DNA of 64,000 bases from Corynebacterium humireducens NBRC 106098 = DSM 45392 (GTDB lineage: Bacteria; Actinomycetota; Actinomycetes; Mycobacteriales; Mycobacteriaceae). A model generated the notes under the pieces. It ran no database searches. It was not told the DNA's origin and saw nothing but the letters and a program-made list of their open reading frames with translations. Of this stretch, positions 35,186 through 46,513 are shown piece by piece. The stretch's first letter is position 1; every line of letters begins with the position of its first letter. The position numbers and the translations under genes were made by a program. Location of the stretch: contig NZ_CP005286.1 of the NCBI RefSeq assembly GCF_000819445.1, positions 310,001-374,000 on the forward strand, read 5' to 3'.

Positions 35186-38100
35186 TTGGCAGTCTCCCGC
35201 CAGACCAAGTCAGTGGCCGATATCCCCGGAACTCCGAAGCGCTACTCGTTCTCCAAGAACGCAGAGCCGATCGAGGTCCCGGGTCTCCTTGACCTGCAGC
35301 GTGAATCCTTTGCATGGCTGATCGGTACGCCCGAGTGGCGCGCCCGCCAGCAGGAGGAGCGTGGGCCGGAGGCCCGCGTCACCAGTGGTCTTGAGGACAT
35401 TCTCGAAGAGCTCAGCCCGATCCAGGACTACTCCGAGAACATGTCCCTCTCCCTGTCCGCCCCGCGATTCGAGGACGTCAAGTACTCCGTCGATGAGTGC
35501 AAGGACAAGGACATCAACTACTCCGCCCCGCTCTACGTGACGGCGGAGTTCATCAACAACGAAACCCAGGAGATCAAGTCCCAGACCGTCTTCATCGGCG
35601 ACTTCCCGATGATGACCGACAAGGGCACGTTCATCGTCAACGGCACCGAGCGTGTCGTGGTCTCCCAGCTGGTCCGCTCCCCGGGCGTCTACTTCGATCA
35701 GACGATCGACAAGTCCACCGAGCGTCCGCTGCACTCCGTCAAGGTCATCCCGTCCCGTGGCGCCTGGCTCGAGTTCGACGTCGACAAGCGTGACACCGTC
35801 GGCGTTCGCATCGACCGTAAGCGTCGCCAGCCGGTCACCGTCCTGCTCAAGGCACTGGGTTGGACCACCGAGCAGATCCAGGAGCGCTTCGGCTTCTCCG
35901 AGATCATGATGTCCACCCTCGAGTCCGACGGTGTGGCCAACGTCGACGAGGCACTGCTCGAGATCTACCGCAAGCAGCGTCCGGGCGAGCAGCCGACCCG
36001 CGATCTCGCGCGTTCCCTGCTCGACAACGCCTTCTTCCGCCCGAAGCGCTACGACCTGGCCAAGGTCGGCCGCTACAAGGTCAACCGCAAGCTCGGTCTC
36101 GGCGGCGACCACGAGGGCCTGATGACCCTCACCGAGGAGGACATCGCCACCACCCTCGAGTACCTGGTCCGCCTGCACGCCGGCGAGCGCACCATGACCT
36201 CCCCGACGGGTGAGGTCATCCCGGTCAACACCGACGACATCGACCACTTCGGCAACCGTCGTCTGCGTACCGTCGGTGAGCTCATCCAGAACCAGGTCCG
36301 CGTGGGCCTGTCCCGCATGGAGCGTGTCGTGCGCGAGCGCATGACCACGCAGGACGCCGAGTCGATCACCCCGACCTCGCTGATCAACGTCCGCCCGGTC
36401 TCGGCCGCCATCCGTGAGTTCTTCGGCACCTCCCAGCTGTCCCAGTTCATGGACCAGAACAACTCGCTGTCGGGTCTGACCCACAAGCGTCGTCTGTCCG
36501 CCCTCGGCCCGGGCGGTCTGTCCCGTGAGCGCGCCGGCATCGAGGTCCGAGACGTGCACCCGTCCCACTACGGACGCATGTGCCCGATCGAGACCCCGGA
36601 GGGACCGAACATCGGTCTGATCGGTTCTCTCTCCTCCTACGCACGTGTCAACGCGTTCGGTTTCATCGAGACCCCGTACCTCAAGGTCGTCGACGGCAAG
36701 ATCACCGACGAGGTCCACTACCTCACCGCCGACGAGGAGGACCGCTACGCCATCGGCCAGGCGTCCACCGAGCGTGACGCCGAGGGCAACATCACCACCA
36801 ACCGCGTCGAGGTCCGCCTCAAGGACGGCGACATCGGTGTCCGTGACCCCAAGGCCGTGGACTTCATCGACGTCTCCGCACGTCAGATGGTCTCCGTCGC
36901 CACCGCGATGATTCCGTTCCTCGAGCACGATGACGCCAACCGTGCCCTCATGGGTGCGAACATGCAGCGTCAGGCCGTGCCGCTGGTCCGCGCCGAGGCC
37001 CCCTACGTGGGCACCGGCATGGAGAAGCGTGCCGCCTACGACGCCGGTGACATGGTCATCGCGCCGAAGGCCGGCGTCGTCGAGAATGTCTCCGCCGACC
37101 TGATCACGGTCATGGACGACGACGGCATCCGCGACACCTTCCTGCTGCGCAAGTTCGAGCGCACCAACCAGGGCACCTGCTACAACCAGACCCCGCTGGT
37201 CAACATCGGCGACCGCGTCGAGGCCGGCCAGGTCCTCGCCGACGGTCCGGGCACCCACAACGGTGAGATGTCCCTCGGCCGCAACCTGCTGGTCGCGTTC
37301 ATGCCGTGGGAGGGCCACAACTACGAGGATGCGATCATCCTCAACCAGAGCATCGTCGAACAGGACATCCTCACCTCGATCCACATCGAGGAGCACGAGA
37401 TCGACGCCCGCGACACCAAGCTGGGCGCCGAGGAGATCACCCGTGAGATCCCGAACGTCTCCGAGGACGTCCTGCGCGACCTCGACGAGCGCGGCATCGT
37501 CCGCATCGGTGCCGACGTCCGCGCCGGCGACATCCTCGTCGGCAAGGTCACCCCGAAGGGCGAGACCGAGCTGACCCCGGAGGAGCGCCTCCTGCGCGCC
37601 ATCTTCGGTGAGAAGGCCCGCGAGGTCCGCGACACCTCCATGAAGGTGCCGCACGGTGAGAACGGCAAGGTCATCGGTGTCCGTCGCTTCGCCCGTGAGG
37701 ACGACGACGATCTGGCACCGGGCGTCAACGAGATGATCCGTGTCTACGTCGCCCAGAAGCGCAAGATCCAGGACGGCGACAAGCTCGCCGGCCGCCACGG
37801 CAACAAGGGTGTCGTCGGCAGGATCCTGCCGCCGGAGGACATGCCGTTCCTGCCGGACGGAACCCCGGTCGACATGATCCTCAACACGCACGGTGTCCCG
37901 CGTCGTATGAACATCGGCCAGGTCCTCGAGATCCACCTCGGCTGGCTCGCAGCCGCCGGCTGGAAGGTCGACCCGACCGACCCGGAGAACGCCGAGCTGA
38001 TCAAGACCCTGCCGGAGGACCTCTACGACGTCCCCGCCGGCTCCCTGACCGCCACCCCGGTCTTCGACGGTGCGACCAACGACGAGCTGGCAGGTCTCCT

Positions 38101-38668
38101 GCGCAACTCGCGTCCGAACCGCGACGGAGAGGTCATGGTCAACCCGGACGGCAAGGCCGTGCTCATCGACGGTCGCTCCGGTGAGCCCTTCCCGTACCCC
38201 GTGTCCGTGGGCTACATGTACCAGCTCAAGCTCCACCACCTGGTGGACGAGAAGATCCACGCCCGCTCCACCGGTCCGTACTCCATGATCACCCAGCAGC
38301 CGCTCGGCGGTAAGGCCCAGTTCGGTGGCCAGCGCTTCGGTGAGATGGAGGTGTGGGCGATGCAGGCATACGGCGCCGCCTACACCCTGCAGGAGCTGCT
38401 GACGATCAAGTCCGATGACGTCGTCGGCCGTGTCAAGGTCTACGAGGCCATCGTCAAGGGCGAGAACATCCCGGACCCGGGCATTCCGGAGTCCTTCAAG
38501 GTTCTGCTCAAGGAGCTGCAGTCCCTGTGCCTCAACGTGGAGGTCCTCTCCGCCGACGGCACCCCGATGGAACTGTCCGGCTCCGATGACGACGAGCTCG
38601 ACGCTGCCGGATCCTCGCTGGGCATCAACCTGTCCCACGACGAGCGTTCCGACGTCGACGCCTCCTAA
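35186..38668 (+). CDS. rpoB: RNA polymerase subunit beta
   Basis: Catalytic core subunit, 1160 residues from TTG 35186. I prefer this start because GGAAGGA lies six bases before it; an in-frame GTG at 35168 adds six residues but has no ribosome site, although homologues are often annotated from there. The rifampicin region [20 protein letters not shown] starts at residue 416 and is wild type (Asp423, His433 and Ser438 match E. coli 516, 526 and 531), so the strain should be rifampicin-sensitive. [13 protein letters not shown] and the C-terminal [18 protein letters not shown] are intact. rpoC follows after 58 bases. Confidence 0.97.
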   Translation: MAVSRQTKSVADIPGTPKRYSFSKNAEPIEVPGLLDLQRESFAWLIGTPEWRARQQEERGPEARVTSGLEDILEELSPIQDYSENMSLSLSAPRFEDVKYSVDECKDKDINYSAPLYVTAEFINNETQEIKSQTVFIGDFPMMTDKGTFIVNGTERVVVSQLVRSPGVYFDQTIDKSTERPLHSVKVIPSRGAWLEFDVDKRDTVGVRIDRKRRQPVTVLLKALGWTTEQIQERFGFSEIMMSTLESDGVANVDEALLEIYRKQRPGEQPTRDLARSLLDNAFFRPKRYDLAKVGRYKVNRKLGLGGDHEGLMTLTEEDIATTLEYLVRLHAGERTMTSPTGEVIPVNTDDIDHFGNRRLRTVGELIQNQVRVGLSRMERVVRERMTTQDAESITPTSLINVRPVSAAIREFFGTSQLSQFMDQNNSLSGLTHKRRLSALGPGGLSRERAGIEVRDVHPSHYGRMCPIETPEGPNIGLIGSLSSYARVNAFGFIETPYLKVVDGKITDEVHYLTADEEDRYAIGQASTERDAEGNITTNRVEVRLKDGDIGVRDPKAVDFIDVSARQMVSVATAMIPFLEHDDANRALMGANMQRQAVPLVRAEAPYVGTGMEKRAAYDAGDMVIAPKAGVVENVSADLITVMDDDGIRDTFLLRKFERTNQGTCYNQTPLVNIGDRVEAGQVLADGPGTHNGEMSLGRNLLVAFMPWEGHNYEDAIILNQSIVEQDILTSIHIEEHEIDARDTKLGAEEITREIPNVSEDVLRDLDERGIVRIGADVRAGDILVGKVTPKGETELTPEERLLRAIFGEKAREVRDTSMKVPHGENGKVIGVRRFAREDDDDLAPGVNEMIRVYVAQKRKIQDGDKLAGRHGNKGVVGRILPPEDMPFLPDGTPVDMILNTHGVPRRMNIGQVLEIHLGWLAAAGWKVDPTDPENAELIKTLPEDLYDVPAGSLTATPVFDGATNDELAGLLRNSRPNRDGEVMVNPDGKAVLIDGRSGEPFPYPVSVGYMYQLKLHHLVDEKIHARSTGPYSMITQQPLGGKAQFGGQRFGEMEVWAMQAYGAAYTLQELLTIKSDDVVGRVKVYEAIVKGENIPDPGIPESFKVLLKELQSLCLNVEVLSADGTPMELSGSDDDELDAAGSSLGINLSHDERSDVDAS

Positions 38669-38726
38669 CCTCTAACCCGATATTCGCCATTCAATCCCTC
38701 CCCACCGGGAGGGGAAAGGGAGTTAC

Positions 38727-41700
38727 GTGTTCGACGTAAACCTCTTCGAAGAGCTCCGCATCGGCCTGGCCACCGCCGACGACATTCGCCGCTGGTCCAA
38801 GGGCGAGGTCAAGAAGCCGGAGACAATCAACTACCGCACCCTCAAGCCGGAGAAGGACGGTCTCTTCTGCGAGCGCATTTTCGGCCCCACCCGGGACTGG
38901 GAGTGCGCGTGTGGCAAGTACAAGCGCGTCCGCTACAAGGGCATCATCTGTGAGCGCTGTGGCGTCGAGGTGACCAAGTCCAAGGTCCGTCGTGAGCGCA
39001 TGGGCCACATCGAGCTGGCCGCCCCGGTCACGCACATCTGGTACTTCAAGGGTGTGCCGTCCCGCCTGGGCTACCTGCTGGACCTCGCCCCGAAGGATCT
39101 CGAGCGGATCATCTACTTCGCCGCGAACATCATCACCTCCGTCGACGACGAGGCACGTCACAACGACCTGTCCACCCTCGAGGCGGACATGCTGCTCGAG
39201 AAGAAGGACGTCGAGGCGGACGCCGAGGCCGAGATCGCCGAGCGCGCAGCCAAGCTGGAGGAGGACCTCGCCGAGCTCGAGGCCGCCGGCGCCAAGGCTG
39301 AGGCCCGTCGTAAGGTGCAGACCGCCGCCGACAAGGAGATGCAGCACATCCGCGAGCGCGCGGAGCGTGAGATCGACCGTCTCGAGGAGATCTGGCAGAC
39401 CTTCGTCAAGCTGGCTCCGAAGCAGATGATCATCGACGAGACCGTCTACGAGGAGCTCCTCGACCGCTACGAGGAGTACTTCACCGGCGGCATGGGCGCG
39501 GAGGCCATCCAGACCCTGATCCGCAACTTCGACCTCGACGCCGAGGCCGAGGAGCTGCACACCATCATCAACGAGGGCAAGGGCCAGCGTAAGATGCGTG
39601 CGCTCAAGCGCCTCAAGGTCGTCGCCGCGTTCCAGCGTTCCGGCAACGACCCGGCCGGCATGGTCCTGGACTGCATCCCGGTGATCCCGCCGGAGCTGCG
39701 TCCGATGGTCCAGCTCGACGGTGGCCGTTTCGCCACCTCGGACCTGAACGACCTGTACCGTCGCGTGATCAACCGCAACAACCGCCTCAAGCGCATGATC
39801 GACCTCGGCGCGCCCGAGATCATCGTGAACAACGAGAAGCGCATGCTGCAGGAGTCCGTCGACGCCCTGTTCGACAACGGCCGTCGCGGCCGTCCGGTCA
39901 CCGGACCGGGCAACCGCCCGCTGAAGTCGCTGTCCGACCTGCTCAAGGGTAAGCAGGGTCGCTTCCGTCAGAACCTGCTCGGTAAGCGAGTCGACTACTC
40001 CGGCCGTTCGGTCATCATCGTCGGTCCGCAGCTGAAGCTCCACGAGTGTGGTCTGCCGAAGCTCATGGCGCTCGAGCTGTTCAAGCCGTTCGTCATGAAG
40101 CGTCTGGTGGAGAACGACTACGCGCAGAACATCAAGTCCGCGAAGCGCATGGTCGAGCGTCAGCGTCCCGAGGTCTGGGACGTCCTGGAGGAGGCCATCG
40201 CCGAGCACCCGGTGATGCTCAACCGTGCGCCGACGCTGCACCGCCTGGGTATCCAGGCCTTCGAGCCGAAGCTCGTCGAGGGTAAGGCCATCCAGCTGCA
40301 CCCGCTGGCCTGTGAGGCCTTCAACGCCGACTTCGATGGTGACCAGATGGCGGTCCACCTGCCGCTGTCCGCTGAGGCGCAGGCCGAGGCCCGCGTGCTC
40401 ATGCTCGCCTCGAACAACATCCTGTCCCCGGCGTCCGGCAAGCCGCTGGCGATGCCGCGTCTGGACATGGTCACGGGTCTGTACTTCCTGACCATGGACA
40501 AGGCCGAGGGCGAGATCGGCGGCCAGGGCGCCTACAAGCCCGCCGACGAGAACGGTCCGGCACAGGGCGACTACTCGTCCTTCGCCGAGGCCATCATGGC
40601 CCGTGACCGTGGTGTCCTGGGTCTGCAGGCACCGATCCGCGTCCGCATCTCGCACCTGCGTCCGCCGGCCGAGATCGAGGCCGAGTTCTTCCCGGAGGGC
40701 TGGGAGCAGGGTCAGGTCTGGACCGCCCACACCACCCTGGGCCGCGTCATGTTCAACGAGCTCCTGCCGTGGAACTACCCGTACCTCGAGGGCGTCATGG
40801 TCCGTAAGGGCGGCGGCGCGGGCTTCATCATGCTCGGTGACGTGATCAACGATCTCGCCGCCAAGTACCCGATGATCACCGTGTCCCAGACGATGGATAA
40901 GATGAAGGACGCCGGCTTCTACTGGGCGACCCGTTCCGGCGTCACCATCGCCATGTCCGACGTCATCGTCCTGCCCAACAAGGACGAGATCCTCGAGGCG
41001 TACGAGGCCGAGGCCCGCGAGATCGAGCACAAGTTCTGGGTCAAGGGTGCGCTGCGTGAGCGTGACCGCTACGACCGTCTCGTCGAGCTGTGGCAGGACG
41101 CCACGAACAAGGTCGGTAAGGCCGTCGAGGAGCTGTACCCCGACGACAACCCGATCCCGATGATCGTGAAGTCCGGCGCCGCCGGCAACATGCGTCAGAT
41201 CTGGACCCTGGCCGGCATGAAGGGCATGGTCGTGAACTCCAAGGGTGACTACATCACCCGTCCGATCAAGACCTCCTTCCGTGAGGGCCTGTCGGTCCTG
41301 GAGTACTTCAACAACTCCCACGGTTCCCGTAAGGGCCTGGCCGATACCGCTCTGCGTACCGCCGACTCGGGTTACCTGACCCGTCGTCTCGTCGACGTCG
41401 CGCAGGACGTCATCGTCCGCGAGGACGACTGTGGCACCCGCCAGGGTGTCCGCGTCCCGGTGGCCGTCGAGGTCAAGGACGCCGACGGCAACGTCACCGG
41501 CTACACCGAGCACTCGCTGGTCGAGACCTCCGTCTCCGGACGTGTCTTCGCCACCGAGGTGACCGGCGAGTCCGGCGAGGTCCTCTACGAGGCGGGTTCC
41601 GACCTGACCGACGAGGCCATCGACAAGCTCGTCGAGCTGGGCATCACCGAGGTCAAGGTCCGCTCCGTGCTGACCTGCCAGACCCCGACCGGTGTCTGCG

Positions 41701-42737
41701 CGAAGTGCTACGGCAAGTCCATGGCCTCCGGCCAGCTGGTCGACATCGGCGAGGCCGTCGGCATCGTCGCCGCCCAGTCGATCGGTGAGCCCGGTACCCA
41801 GCTGACCATGCGTACCTTCCACCAGGGTGGTGTCGGTGGTGACATCACCGGCGGTCTGCCGCGTGTCCAGGAGCTGTTCGAGGCCCGCGTGCCGAAGAAC
41901 GCCTCCCCGATCGCGGAGTTCTCGGGCACCGTCGCCCTCGAGGATGACGGCAACTTCTACAAGCTGATCCTCACCTCCGACGATGGTTCCGAGGAGAAGG
42001 TCTACGAGAAGCTGTCCAAGCGCCAGGGCCTCGCCCAGGTGAAGGTCCCGATGGACAACAACCCGTCGGTCCTCATCGAGCGCACCCTGCGCGACGGTGA
42101 CCACGTCGAGCTCGGTGACCGCCTGCTCCGCGGCCCCGCCGACCCGCATGACGTCCTGCGCGTCCTGCGTCGTCGCGGCGTCGAGAAGCACCTGATCGAC
42201 GAGGTGCAGGCCGTGTACCGCACCCAGGGTGTGGCCATCCACGACAAGCACATCGAGATCATCATCCGCCAGATGCTGCGCCGCGGCACCGTCATCGACG
42301 CCGGTTCCACGGAGTTCCTGCCGGGCACCCTGGTCGACCTCACCGAGGCCCGCCGCATCAACGCGGCGGTCCGCGCCGAGGGCGGCCAGCCGGCGGAGCT
42401 GCGCGACCAGATCATGGGCATCACCAAGGCCTCGCTGGCCACGGAGTCCTGGCTGTCCGCCGCGTCGTTCCAGGAGACCACCCGTGTCCTGACCGACGCC
42501 GCGATCAACAAGCGCTCCGACCAGCTCATCGGCCTCAAGGAGAACGTGATCATCGGTAAGCTGATCCCGGCCGGTACCGGTATCTCGCGCTACCGCAACA
42601 TCCAGGTCAAGCCGACCGAGGCGGCCCGCAACGCGGCCTACTCGATCCCGACCTACGGCGACTCCATCTACGGTGACGACGGCTACGCCGAGTTCACCGG
42701 CGCCTCCGTCCCGCTGGACGAGGACTTCCAGATGTAG
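38727..42737 (+). CDS. rpoC: RNA polymerase subunit beta'
   Basis: 1336 residues. The N-terminal zinc-binding cysteines ([20 protein letters not shown]), the catalytic magnesium motif [12 protein letters not shown] and the second zinc site ([15 protein letters not shown]) are all present. A coiled, charged insertion of about 100 residues near residues 130-230 ([20 protein letters not shown]) is the actinobacterial beta'-specific helical insert. GTG start with AAAGGGAG upstream. One exact 13-mer repeat copy lies at 42177-42189. Confidence 0.97.
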   Translation: MFDVNLFEELRIGLATADDIRRWSKGEVKKPETINYRTLKPEKDGLFCERIFGPTRDWECACGKYKRVRYKGIICERCGVEVTKSKVRRERMGHIELAAPVTHIWYFKGVPSRLGYLLDLAPKDLERIIYFAANIITSVDDEARHNDLSTLEADMLLEKKDVEADAEAEIAERAAKLEEDLAELEAAGAKAEARRKVQTAADKEMQHIRERAEREIDRLEEIWQTFVKLAPKQMIIDETVYEELLDRYEEYFTGGMGAEAIQTLIRNFDLDAEAEELHTIINEGKGQRKMRALKRLKVVAAFQRSGNDPAGMVLDCIPVIPPELRPMVQLDGGRFATSDLNDLYRRVINRNNRLKRMIDLGAPEIIVNNEKRMLQESVDALFDNGRRGRPVTGPGNRPLKSLSDLLKGKQGRFRQNLLGKRVDYSGRSVIIVGPQLKLHECGLPKLMALELFKPFVMKRLVENDYAQNIKSAKRMVERQRPEVWDVLEEAIAEHPVMLNRAPTLHRLGIQAFEPKLVEGKAIQLHPLACEAFNADFDGDQMAVHLPLSAEAQAEARVLMLASNNILSPASGKPLAMPRLDMVTGLYFLTMDKAEGEIGGQGAYKPADENGPAQGDYSSFAEAIMARDRGVLGLQAPIRVRISHLRPPAEIEAEFFPEGWEQGQVWTAHTTLGRVMFNELLPWNYPYLEGVMVRKGGGAGFIMLGDVINDLAAKYPMITVSQTMDKMKDAGFYWATRSGVTIAMSDVIVLPNKDEILEAYEAEAREIEHKFWVKGALRERDRYDRLVELWQDATNKVGKAVEELYPDDNPIPMIVKSGAAGNMRQIWTLAGMKGMVVNSKGDYITRPIKTSFREGLSVLEYFNNSHGSRKGLADTALRTADSGYLTRRLVDVAQDVIVREDDCGTRQGVRVPVAVEVKDADGNVTGYTEHSLVETSVSGRVFATEVTGESGEVLYEAGSDLTDEAIDKLVELGITEVKVRSVLTCQTPTGVCAKCYGKSMASGQLVDIGEAVGIVAAQSIGEPGTQLTMRTFHQGGVGGDITGGLPRVQELFEARVPKNASPIAEFSGTVALEDDGNFYKLILTSDDGSEEKVYEKLSKRQGLAQVKVPMDNNPSVLIERTLRDGDHVELGDRLLRGPADPHDVLRVLRRRGVEKHLIDEVQAVYRTQGVAIHDKHIEIIIRQMLRRGTVIDAGSTEFLPGTLVDLTEARRINAAVRAEGGQPAELRDQIMGITKASLATESWLSAASFQETTRVLTDAAINKRSDQLIGLKENVIIGKLIPAGTGISRYRNIQVKPTEAARNAAYSIPTYGDSIYGDDGYAEFTGASVPLDEDFQM
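42177..42189 (-). repeat. 13-mer copy 8
   Basis: In rpoC, antisense to it (Gly-Val-Glu-Lys). Confidence 0.85.
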
Positions 42738-42753
42738 TTCCACCGGATGACCC

Positions 42754-42790
42754 ACGAAGGCCCCGAGGATTCACTCCCCGGGGCCTTCGT
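42754..42790. terminator. Terminator between rpoC and the convergent DUF1707 gene
   Basis: ACGAAGGCCCCG (42754-42765) pairs perfectly with CGGGGCCTTCGT (42779-42790). It can serve both converging transcripts. Confidence 0.75.
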
Positions 42791-42812
42791 GCTGCCTGCG
42801 GACGATCCCGGG

Positions 42813-43478
42813 TCAGCGCACGCCGCGGGCCTTGCGGGTGACCTCCACCCCGCCCATGAGCGCCAGGCCCCGCAGGCGGATCACCGGCGCATCCAGCGGG
42901 ATGTCCTCCCGTGCGAGGGTGACGCTCTTGTCGTCGCTGACCCCGAAACCGCCAATGATACCGACTCCGTCGCAGATGATCCGGACGTCCTCCGGGACGG
43001 TGATCTCGATCCCGCCCATCACGGCGACAGCGTGGATGACCGTCTCACGGGCGCTGAGGCGGGCGTGCCGCAGGTCCAGGACGGTGCCGCCCATGAGGGC
43101 CAGGGAGGTGTGCGTGGGGGCGCACAACCAGCCACCGGCGCGTTCGGAGCCGCCCATCACGGCGACACTGAAGGAGTCCCCGCCGGGTTCACCGGTGACC
43201 TGCTGCAGCGACATCGCCTGGGCCTGCGGGGGAGGCGTCGGCGTGTGATCGGGCCGCACGGCGGGCAGCTGCTGGTCGAGGACCCGGGCCGGATCCGGGT
43301 ACAGGTCAGCCAGGGGGAGAAGCAGCTCGTCGCGGTACTTCGTGGCCCAGACCGTGGAGGTGCGTTCATCGAATTCCGCGTAGTCGAGCTTCCCCTGGGC
43401 GAAGGCGTGGCTCAGGGCCTCTGCTGCCCGGCTGCGGTCCTCGTCGCTGGCGCGGAGGCGGGACGGATCGTTGCTCAT
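42813..43478 (-). CDS. DUF1707 (SHOCT-like) protein with LiaF-like C-terminus
   Basis: 221-residue soluble protein. Residues about 5-55 (SRLRASDEDRSRAAEALSHA, then GKLDYAEFDERTSTVWATKYRDEL) are the DUF1707 domain. The C-terminal 110 residues are repeats of short strands with AVMGG/LMGG turns, the beta-helix pattern of the LiaF/DUF2154 C-terminus. Such proteins are common in actinobacteria and may sense the envelope; no partner kinase is nearby. ATG 43478 follows TACCAT by six bases. It lies downstream of nrdG on the same strand. Confidence 0.82.
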   Translation of the reverse strand: MSNDPSRLRASDEDRSRAAEALSHAFAQGKLDYAEFDERTSTVWATKYRDELLLPLADLYPDPARVLDQQLPAVRPDHTPTPPPQAQAMSLQQVTGEPGGDSFSVAVMGGSERAGGWLCAPTHTSLALMGGTVLDLRHARLSARETVIHAVAVMGGIEITVPEDVRIICDGVGIIGGFGVSDDKSVTLAREDIPLDAPVIRLRGLALMGGVEVTRKARGVR

Positions 43479-43510
43479 GCCCTGATGGTACGGGGCACCG
43501 GCGGGGGACG

Positions 43511-43603
43511 CGTGTCTCAACCTGTCGAATCTGTGCACGGCACATCTGTATACGTGCAGCTCAGGGAAGGCGCGGAAAAACACGTTCGACAGGTTGAGAC
43601 ACG
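43511..43603. repeat. Long perfect inverted repeat between nrdG and the DUF1707 gene
   Basis: CGTGTCTCAACCTGTCGAA (43511-43529) is the exact reverse complement of TTCGACAGGTTGAGACACG (43585-43603). The 55-base spacer contains a second pair, TGCACG and CGTGCA. There is no T-run on the minus strand after it, so it is not a typical terminator. It resembles a small palindromic mobile repeat. Confidence 0.8.
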
Positions 43604-43607
43604 GGGG

Positions 43608-44261
43608 TCAGGCGACCCGGTGGTGGCCGTCGGCGTCGACGCCGCGGGCGTACTGCACGACCAGCTCATGTCCGGCATCGCGGACCCGCGCCCGCAGTTC
43701 CGGCAGCTGTCGTTCGAGGAGGGAGCCCGGCCACACGGTGGTGCGCACCTGGACCTCGACTCCGGCGGCGGTCACCACGTCGAGGGACTCCCACATCCGC
43801 CGGGCGGTGGCGGGCGTGCAGCCGACGACGCCGGGAGTGGAGGCCGGCAGCCCCTTGACGTCCAGGCCTATCCAGTCGGGGCGCGTGGTGGGCTCGGCGA
43901 GCAGGGCCGCCAGCCGGGTGGGGGAGTATCCGCTGGTGTGCAGGCCCACGGGGAAGCCCCGGGCACGGGTCGCGGCCACCGCCGCCCCCAGCCCGCGGTG
44001 GACGGTGGGTTCGCCCCCGGAGATGACCAGGCCGTCGAGGAGTCCCCGGCGGGTGTCGAGGAACTCCAGCACCCCGGGGAAGGACACCTCCCCACCGCGG
44101 AACGCCTGCAGCGTCGGGTTGTGGCAGTAGCGGCAGGACAGCGGGCAGCCCTGCGTGAAGACGGTGGCCGTGAGGAGCCCCGGCCAGTCGGTCGCGGAGA
44201 AGGGGATCACCCCGGCGACGGGCAGGTCAGGCACGGGTCGGGTCGAAGTAGACGCGCTCAC
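43608..44261 (-). CDS. nrdG: Anaerobic ribonucleotide reductase activating enzyme
   Basis: Radical SAM enzyme that installs the glycyl radical in NrdD. The 217-residue protein has the iron-sulfur motif C39-PLS-C43-RY-C46 (CPLSCRYC) and GGEPTVH. The first ATG lies 35 bases inside the end of nrdD; a start a few codons later cannot be excluded. It shares a transcript with nrdD. Oxygen-sensitive, so the pair should work only without air. Confidence 0.93.
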   Translation of the reverse strand: MSASTSTRPVPDLPVAGVIPFSATDWPGLLTATVFTQGCPLSCRYCHNPTLQAFRGGEVSFPGVLEFLDTRRGLLDGLVISGGEPTVHRGLGAAVAATRARGFPVGLHTSGYSPTRLAALLAEPTTRPDWIGLDVKGLPASTPGVVGCTPATARRMWESLDVVTAAGVEVQVRTTVWPGSLLERQLPELRARVRDAGHELVVQYARGVDADGHHRVA

Positions 44262-46020
44262 GGAACTCCCCCTTCTTGCCGGTGTTGAAGCTGCTCACCG
44301 GGCGGAAATAGCCCATGACGCGGGTCCACAGCTCGGTGGGCTCCCCGCAGTCGGGGCACGCCGGGTGCTCGCCGGAGAGGTAGCCGTGGGTGGGGCAGAC
44401 GGAGAAGGTCGGGGTGATGGTGAGGTAGGGCAGCCGGAAGGTGGACAGGGCCCGGCGCAGCAGCGTGGCGCACGCCTCCCCGGACTCCAGGGCGGCTCCC
44501 ATGTAGAGGTGCAGCACCGTGCCGCCTGTGTACCTCGCCTGCAGGTCCTCCTGGGCGGCGAGCGCGGCGAAGGGGTCCGGGGTGTGCGACACCGGCAGCT
44601 GCGTGGAGTTGGTGTAGTACGGCTCCTCGTCGGTGCCGGCCTGCAGGATGCCGGGGTAACGCTCCCGGTCGGCGCGGGCGAGGCGGTAGGTGGCGCCCTC
44701 GGCGGGGGTGGCCTCCAGGTTGTAGAGGTGCCCGGTCCTCTCCTGCGCCTCCACGAGCAGGGTGTTGAGGTGGTCGAGCAGCCGCCCGGCCAGGGCGTGG
44801 CCCTGCGGGTCGGTGATGTCGTAGGCGTCGCCGGTGAAGTTGCGGATCATCTCGTTGCAGCCGTTGACGCCGATCGTCGAGAAGTGGTTGTCGAGGCCGG
44901 GCAGCCAGCGTGCGGTGTAGGGGTACAGGCCGGCGTCGAGCTGCTTCCCGACGAACGCCCGTCGCCGCTCCAGCGTGTCGACGGCGAGGTCGACGAGTCG
45001 GGTGGTGGCGTCGAGAAGCGCCTGTTCATCGCCGGCGTGGACGTGGCCGAGGCGGGCGCAGTTGAGGGTGACCACGCCGATGGAGCCGGTCAGTTCGGCG
45101 GACCCGAACAGCCCGTTGCCGCGGGCGATCAGTTCCCGCAGATCGAGTTGCAGGCGGCAGCACATGGAGCGGATCATGCCGGGGTCGAGGTCGGAGTTGA
45201 GGAAGTTCTGGAAGTAGGGCAGACCGTAGCGGGCGGTCATGTCGAAGAGCGCGCGGGCGTTGGGGGAGTCCCAGTCGAAGTCCGCGGTGATGTTGTAGGT
45301 GGGGATGGGGAAGGTGAAGGGGCGGCCGTCCGCGTCGCCGGCGCCCATCACCGCGATGAAGGCCCGGTTGATCAGGTCCATCTCCTCCTGCAGGTCCCCG
45401 TAGGTGAAGTTGACGGGTTCGCCACCGATGAAGGGGTACTGGTCGCGCAGGTCCGCGGGGCAGACCCAGTCGAAGGTGAGGTTGGTGAACGGTGTCTGCG
45501 TGCCCCACCGGGAGGGCACGTTGAGGTTGAACACGAACTCCTGGAGGGTCTGCTCGACCTGCTCGTAGGTGAGGGAGTCGAGGCGCACGAACGGCGCCAG
45601 GTAGGTGTCGAAGGAGGAGAAGGCCTGCGCACCCGCCCACTCGTTCTGCAGGGTGCCGAGGAAGTTGACGATCTGCCCGCACGCCGAGGACAGGTGCCGC
45701 GGAGGGGTGGAGGAGATGGTGCCCGGCACCCCGCCGAATCCCTCGGCCAGCAGCTGGCGCAGCGACCAGCCGGCGCAGTAGCCGGAGAGCATGTCGAGGT
45801 CGTGGATGTGGAGATCGCCCTCCCGGTGGGCGCGGCCGGCGTCCGGGTGGAAGACCTCGTCGAGCCAGTAGTTGGCGACCACTTTCCCGGAGGTGTTGAG
45901 GATCAGCCCGCCCAGGGAGAAGTCCTGGTTGGCGTTGGCGTTGACGCGCCAGTCGCGGCGGTCGAGGTACTCGTCGATGGTGGTGGCGGGGGAGATGGAG
46001 GCGCGCGTCAGGGGAGTCAT
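44227..46020 (-). CDS. nrdD: Anaerobic ribonucleoside-triphosphate reductase
   Basis: Class III reductase that makes deoxyribonucleotides without oxygen. The 597-residue protein has the substrate-site cysteines in SSACGQIVNF and MCCRLQLDL, the four-cysteine zinc site CPTHGYLSGEHPACPDCG and the radical glycine Gly570 in RVMGYFRPVSSFN. It begins almost at the catalytic barrel (DWRVNANANQDFSLGGL), so the N-terminal ATP-cone that gives allosteric activity control in many NrdD proteins is missing. GGTGGAGG before ATG 46020 fixes the start. Confidence 0.94.
   Translation of the reverse strand: MTPLTRASISPATTIDEYLDRRDWRVNANANQDFSLGGLILNTSGKVVANYWLDEVFHPDAGRAHREGDLHIHDLDMLSGYCAGWSLRQLLAEGFGGVPGTISSTPPRHLSSACGQIVNFLGTLQNEWAGAQAFSSFDTYLAPFVRLDSLTYEQVEQTLQEFVFNLNVPSRWGTQTPFTNLTFDWVCPADLRDQYPFIGGEPVNFTYGDLQEEMDLINRAFIAVMGAGDADGRPFTFPIPTYNITADFDWDSPNARALFDMTARYGLPYFQNFLNSDLDPGMIRSMCCRLQLDLRELIARGNGLFGSAELTGSIGVVTLNCARLGHVHAGDEQALLDATTRLVDLAVDTLERRRAFVGKQLDAGLYPYTARWLPGLDNHFSTIGVNGCNEMIRNFTGDAYDITDPQGHALAGRLLDHLNTLLVEAQERTGHLYNLEATPAEGATYRLARADRERYPGILQAGTDEEPYYTNSTQLPVSHTPDPFAALAAQEDLQARYTGGTVLHLYMGAALESGEACATLLRRALSTFRLPYLTITPTFSVCPTHGYLSGEHPACPDCGEPTELWTRVMGYFRPVSSFNTGKKGEFRERVYFDPTRA
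45007..45019 (-). repeat. 13-mer copy 9
   Basis: In nrdD, sense orientation; Ala-Leu-Leu-Asp-Ala with CTT. Confidence 0.85.
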
Positions 46021-46109
46021 GACCTCCACCATAAGTTGGAATTACCCCGTTGTAACTCTCGCTAATGAGTTTCATAGCCACATGGTGTGGTGTGTTGCGG
46101 GCGGCCGCA

Positions 46110-46125
46110 CCACTACATGTTGTGT
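46110..46125. promoter_or_regulatory. Likely NrdR box upstream of nrdD
   Basis: CCACTACATGTTGTGT matches the NrdR consensus (acaCwAtATaTwgtgt) at 13 of 16 positions, about 90 bases before the nrdD start. A weaker copy may lie at 46154-46169. The remaining intergenic bases to 46275 show no other clear element. Confidence 0.6.
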
Positions 46126-46275
46126 CACGCCGTGGGGTGCTTCCGGTGGCCACCCACAACATGTGGGCCGGGGAGGGGCCGGAATCGCGTCCCCCCGATC
46201 GGGTGACCGGCGGGTGATCGTGCCTCCCCGGACGTCCCGGGTGCCCGGGGAGGAAGGTGGCGTCGAAAAGGGGAT

Positions 46276-46305
46276 TTGGGGATGGGGAGGGGATTCCGGT
46301 AACGT
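46276..46305 (+). promoter_or_regulatory. Promoter of rpsL-rpsG
   Basis: TTGGGG (46276-46281) and TAACGT (46300-46305) are 18 bases apart, the same -35 and spacing as proposed for rplK. The leader would be about 200 bases, GC-rich and likely folded; no named regulatory RNA is recognised. Confidence 0.5.
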
Positions 46306-46513
46306 GCACGGAAGTCCCACGTCTCCATGGTGGGAGCCTGAACTTCCTCCCGGTAGGCCAGCGAGAGCGGCTGACTGGGTTACGCACGTTTAAAAGCGAG
46401 ACCGGAGAAACCCGGCCCCGCACCAGGTGTGCGGGTGTCAGGCGAAATCAACTTCCGAAGTCTCTCGGTCGGCTCATCCGGCCGGATAAGCCGATCAACA
46501 CAGAAAGACGGTT

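Noticed and set aside
35210..42755. Minus-strand open frames of more than 1100 codons opposite rpoB and rpoC
   Set aside because: They mirror the codon phase of the sense genes; composition is not protein-like.
44155..46065. Plus-strand 636-codon frame across nrdD
   Set aside because: Antisense to a catalytic gene with all active-site motifs; no start signal.
46154..46169. Second NrdR box upstream of nrdD
   Set aside because: Only 9 of 16 positions match the consensus; kept as a possibility in the first box entry but not as a feature.
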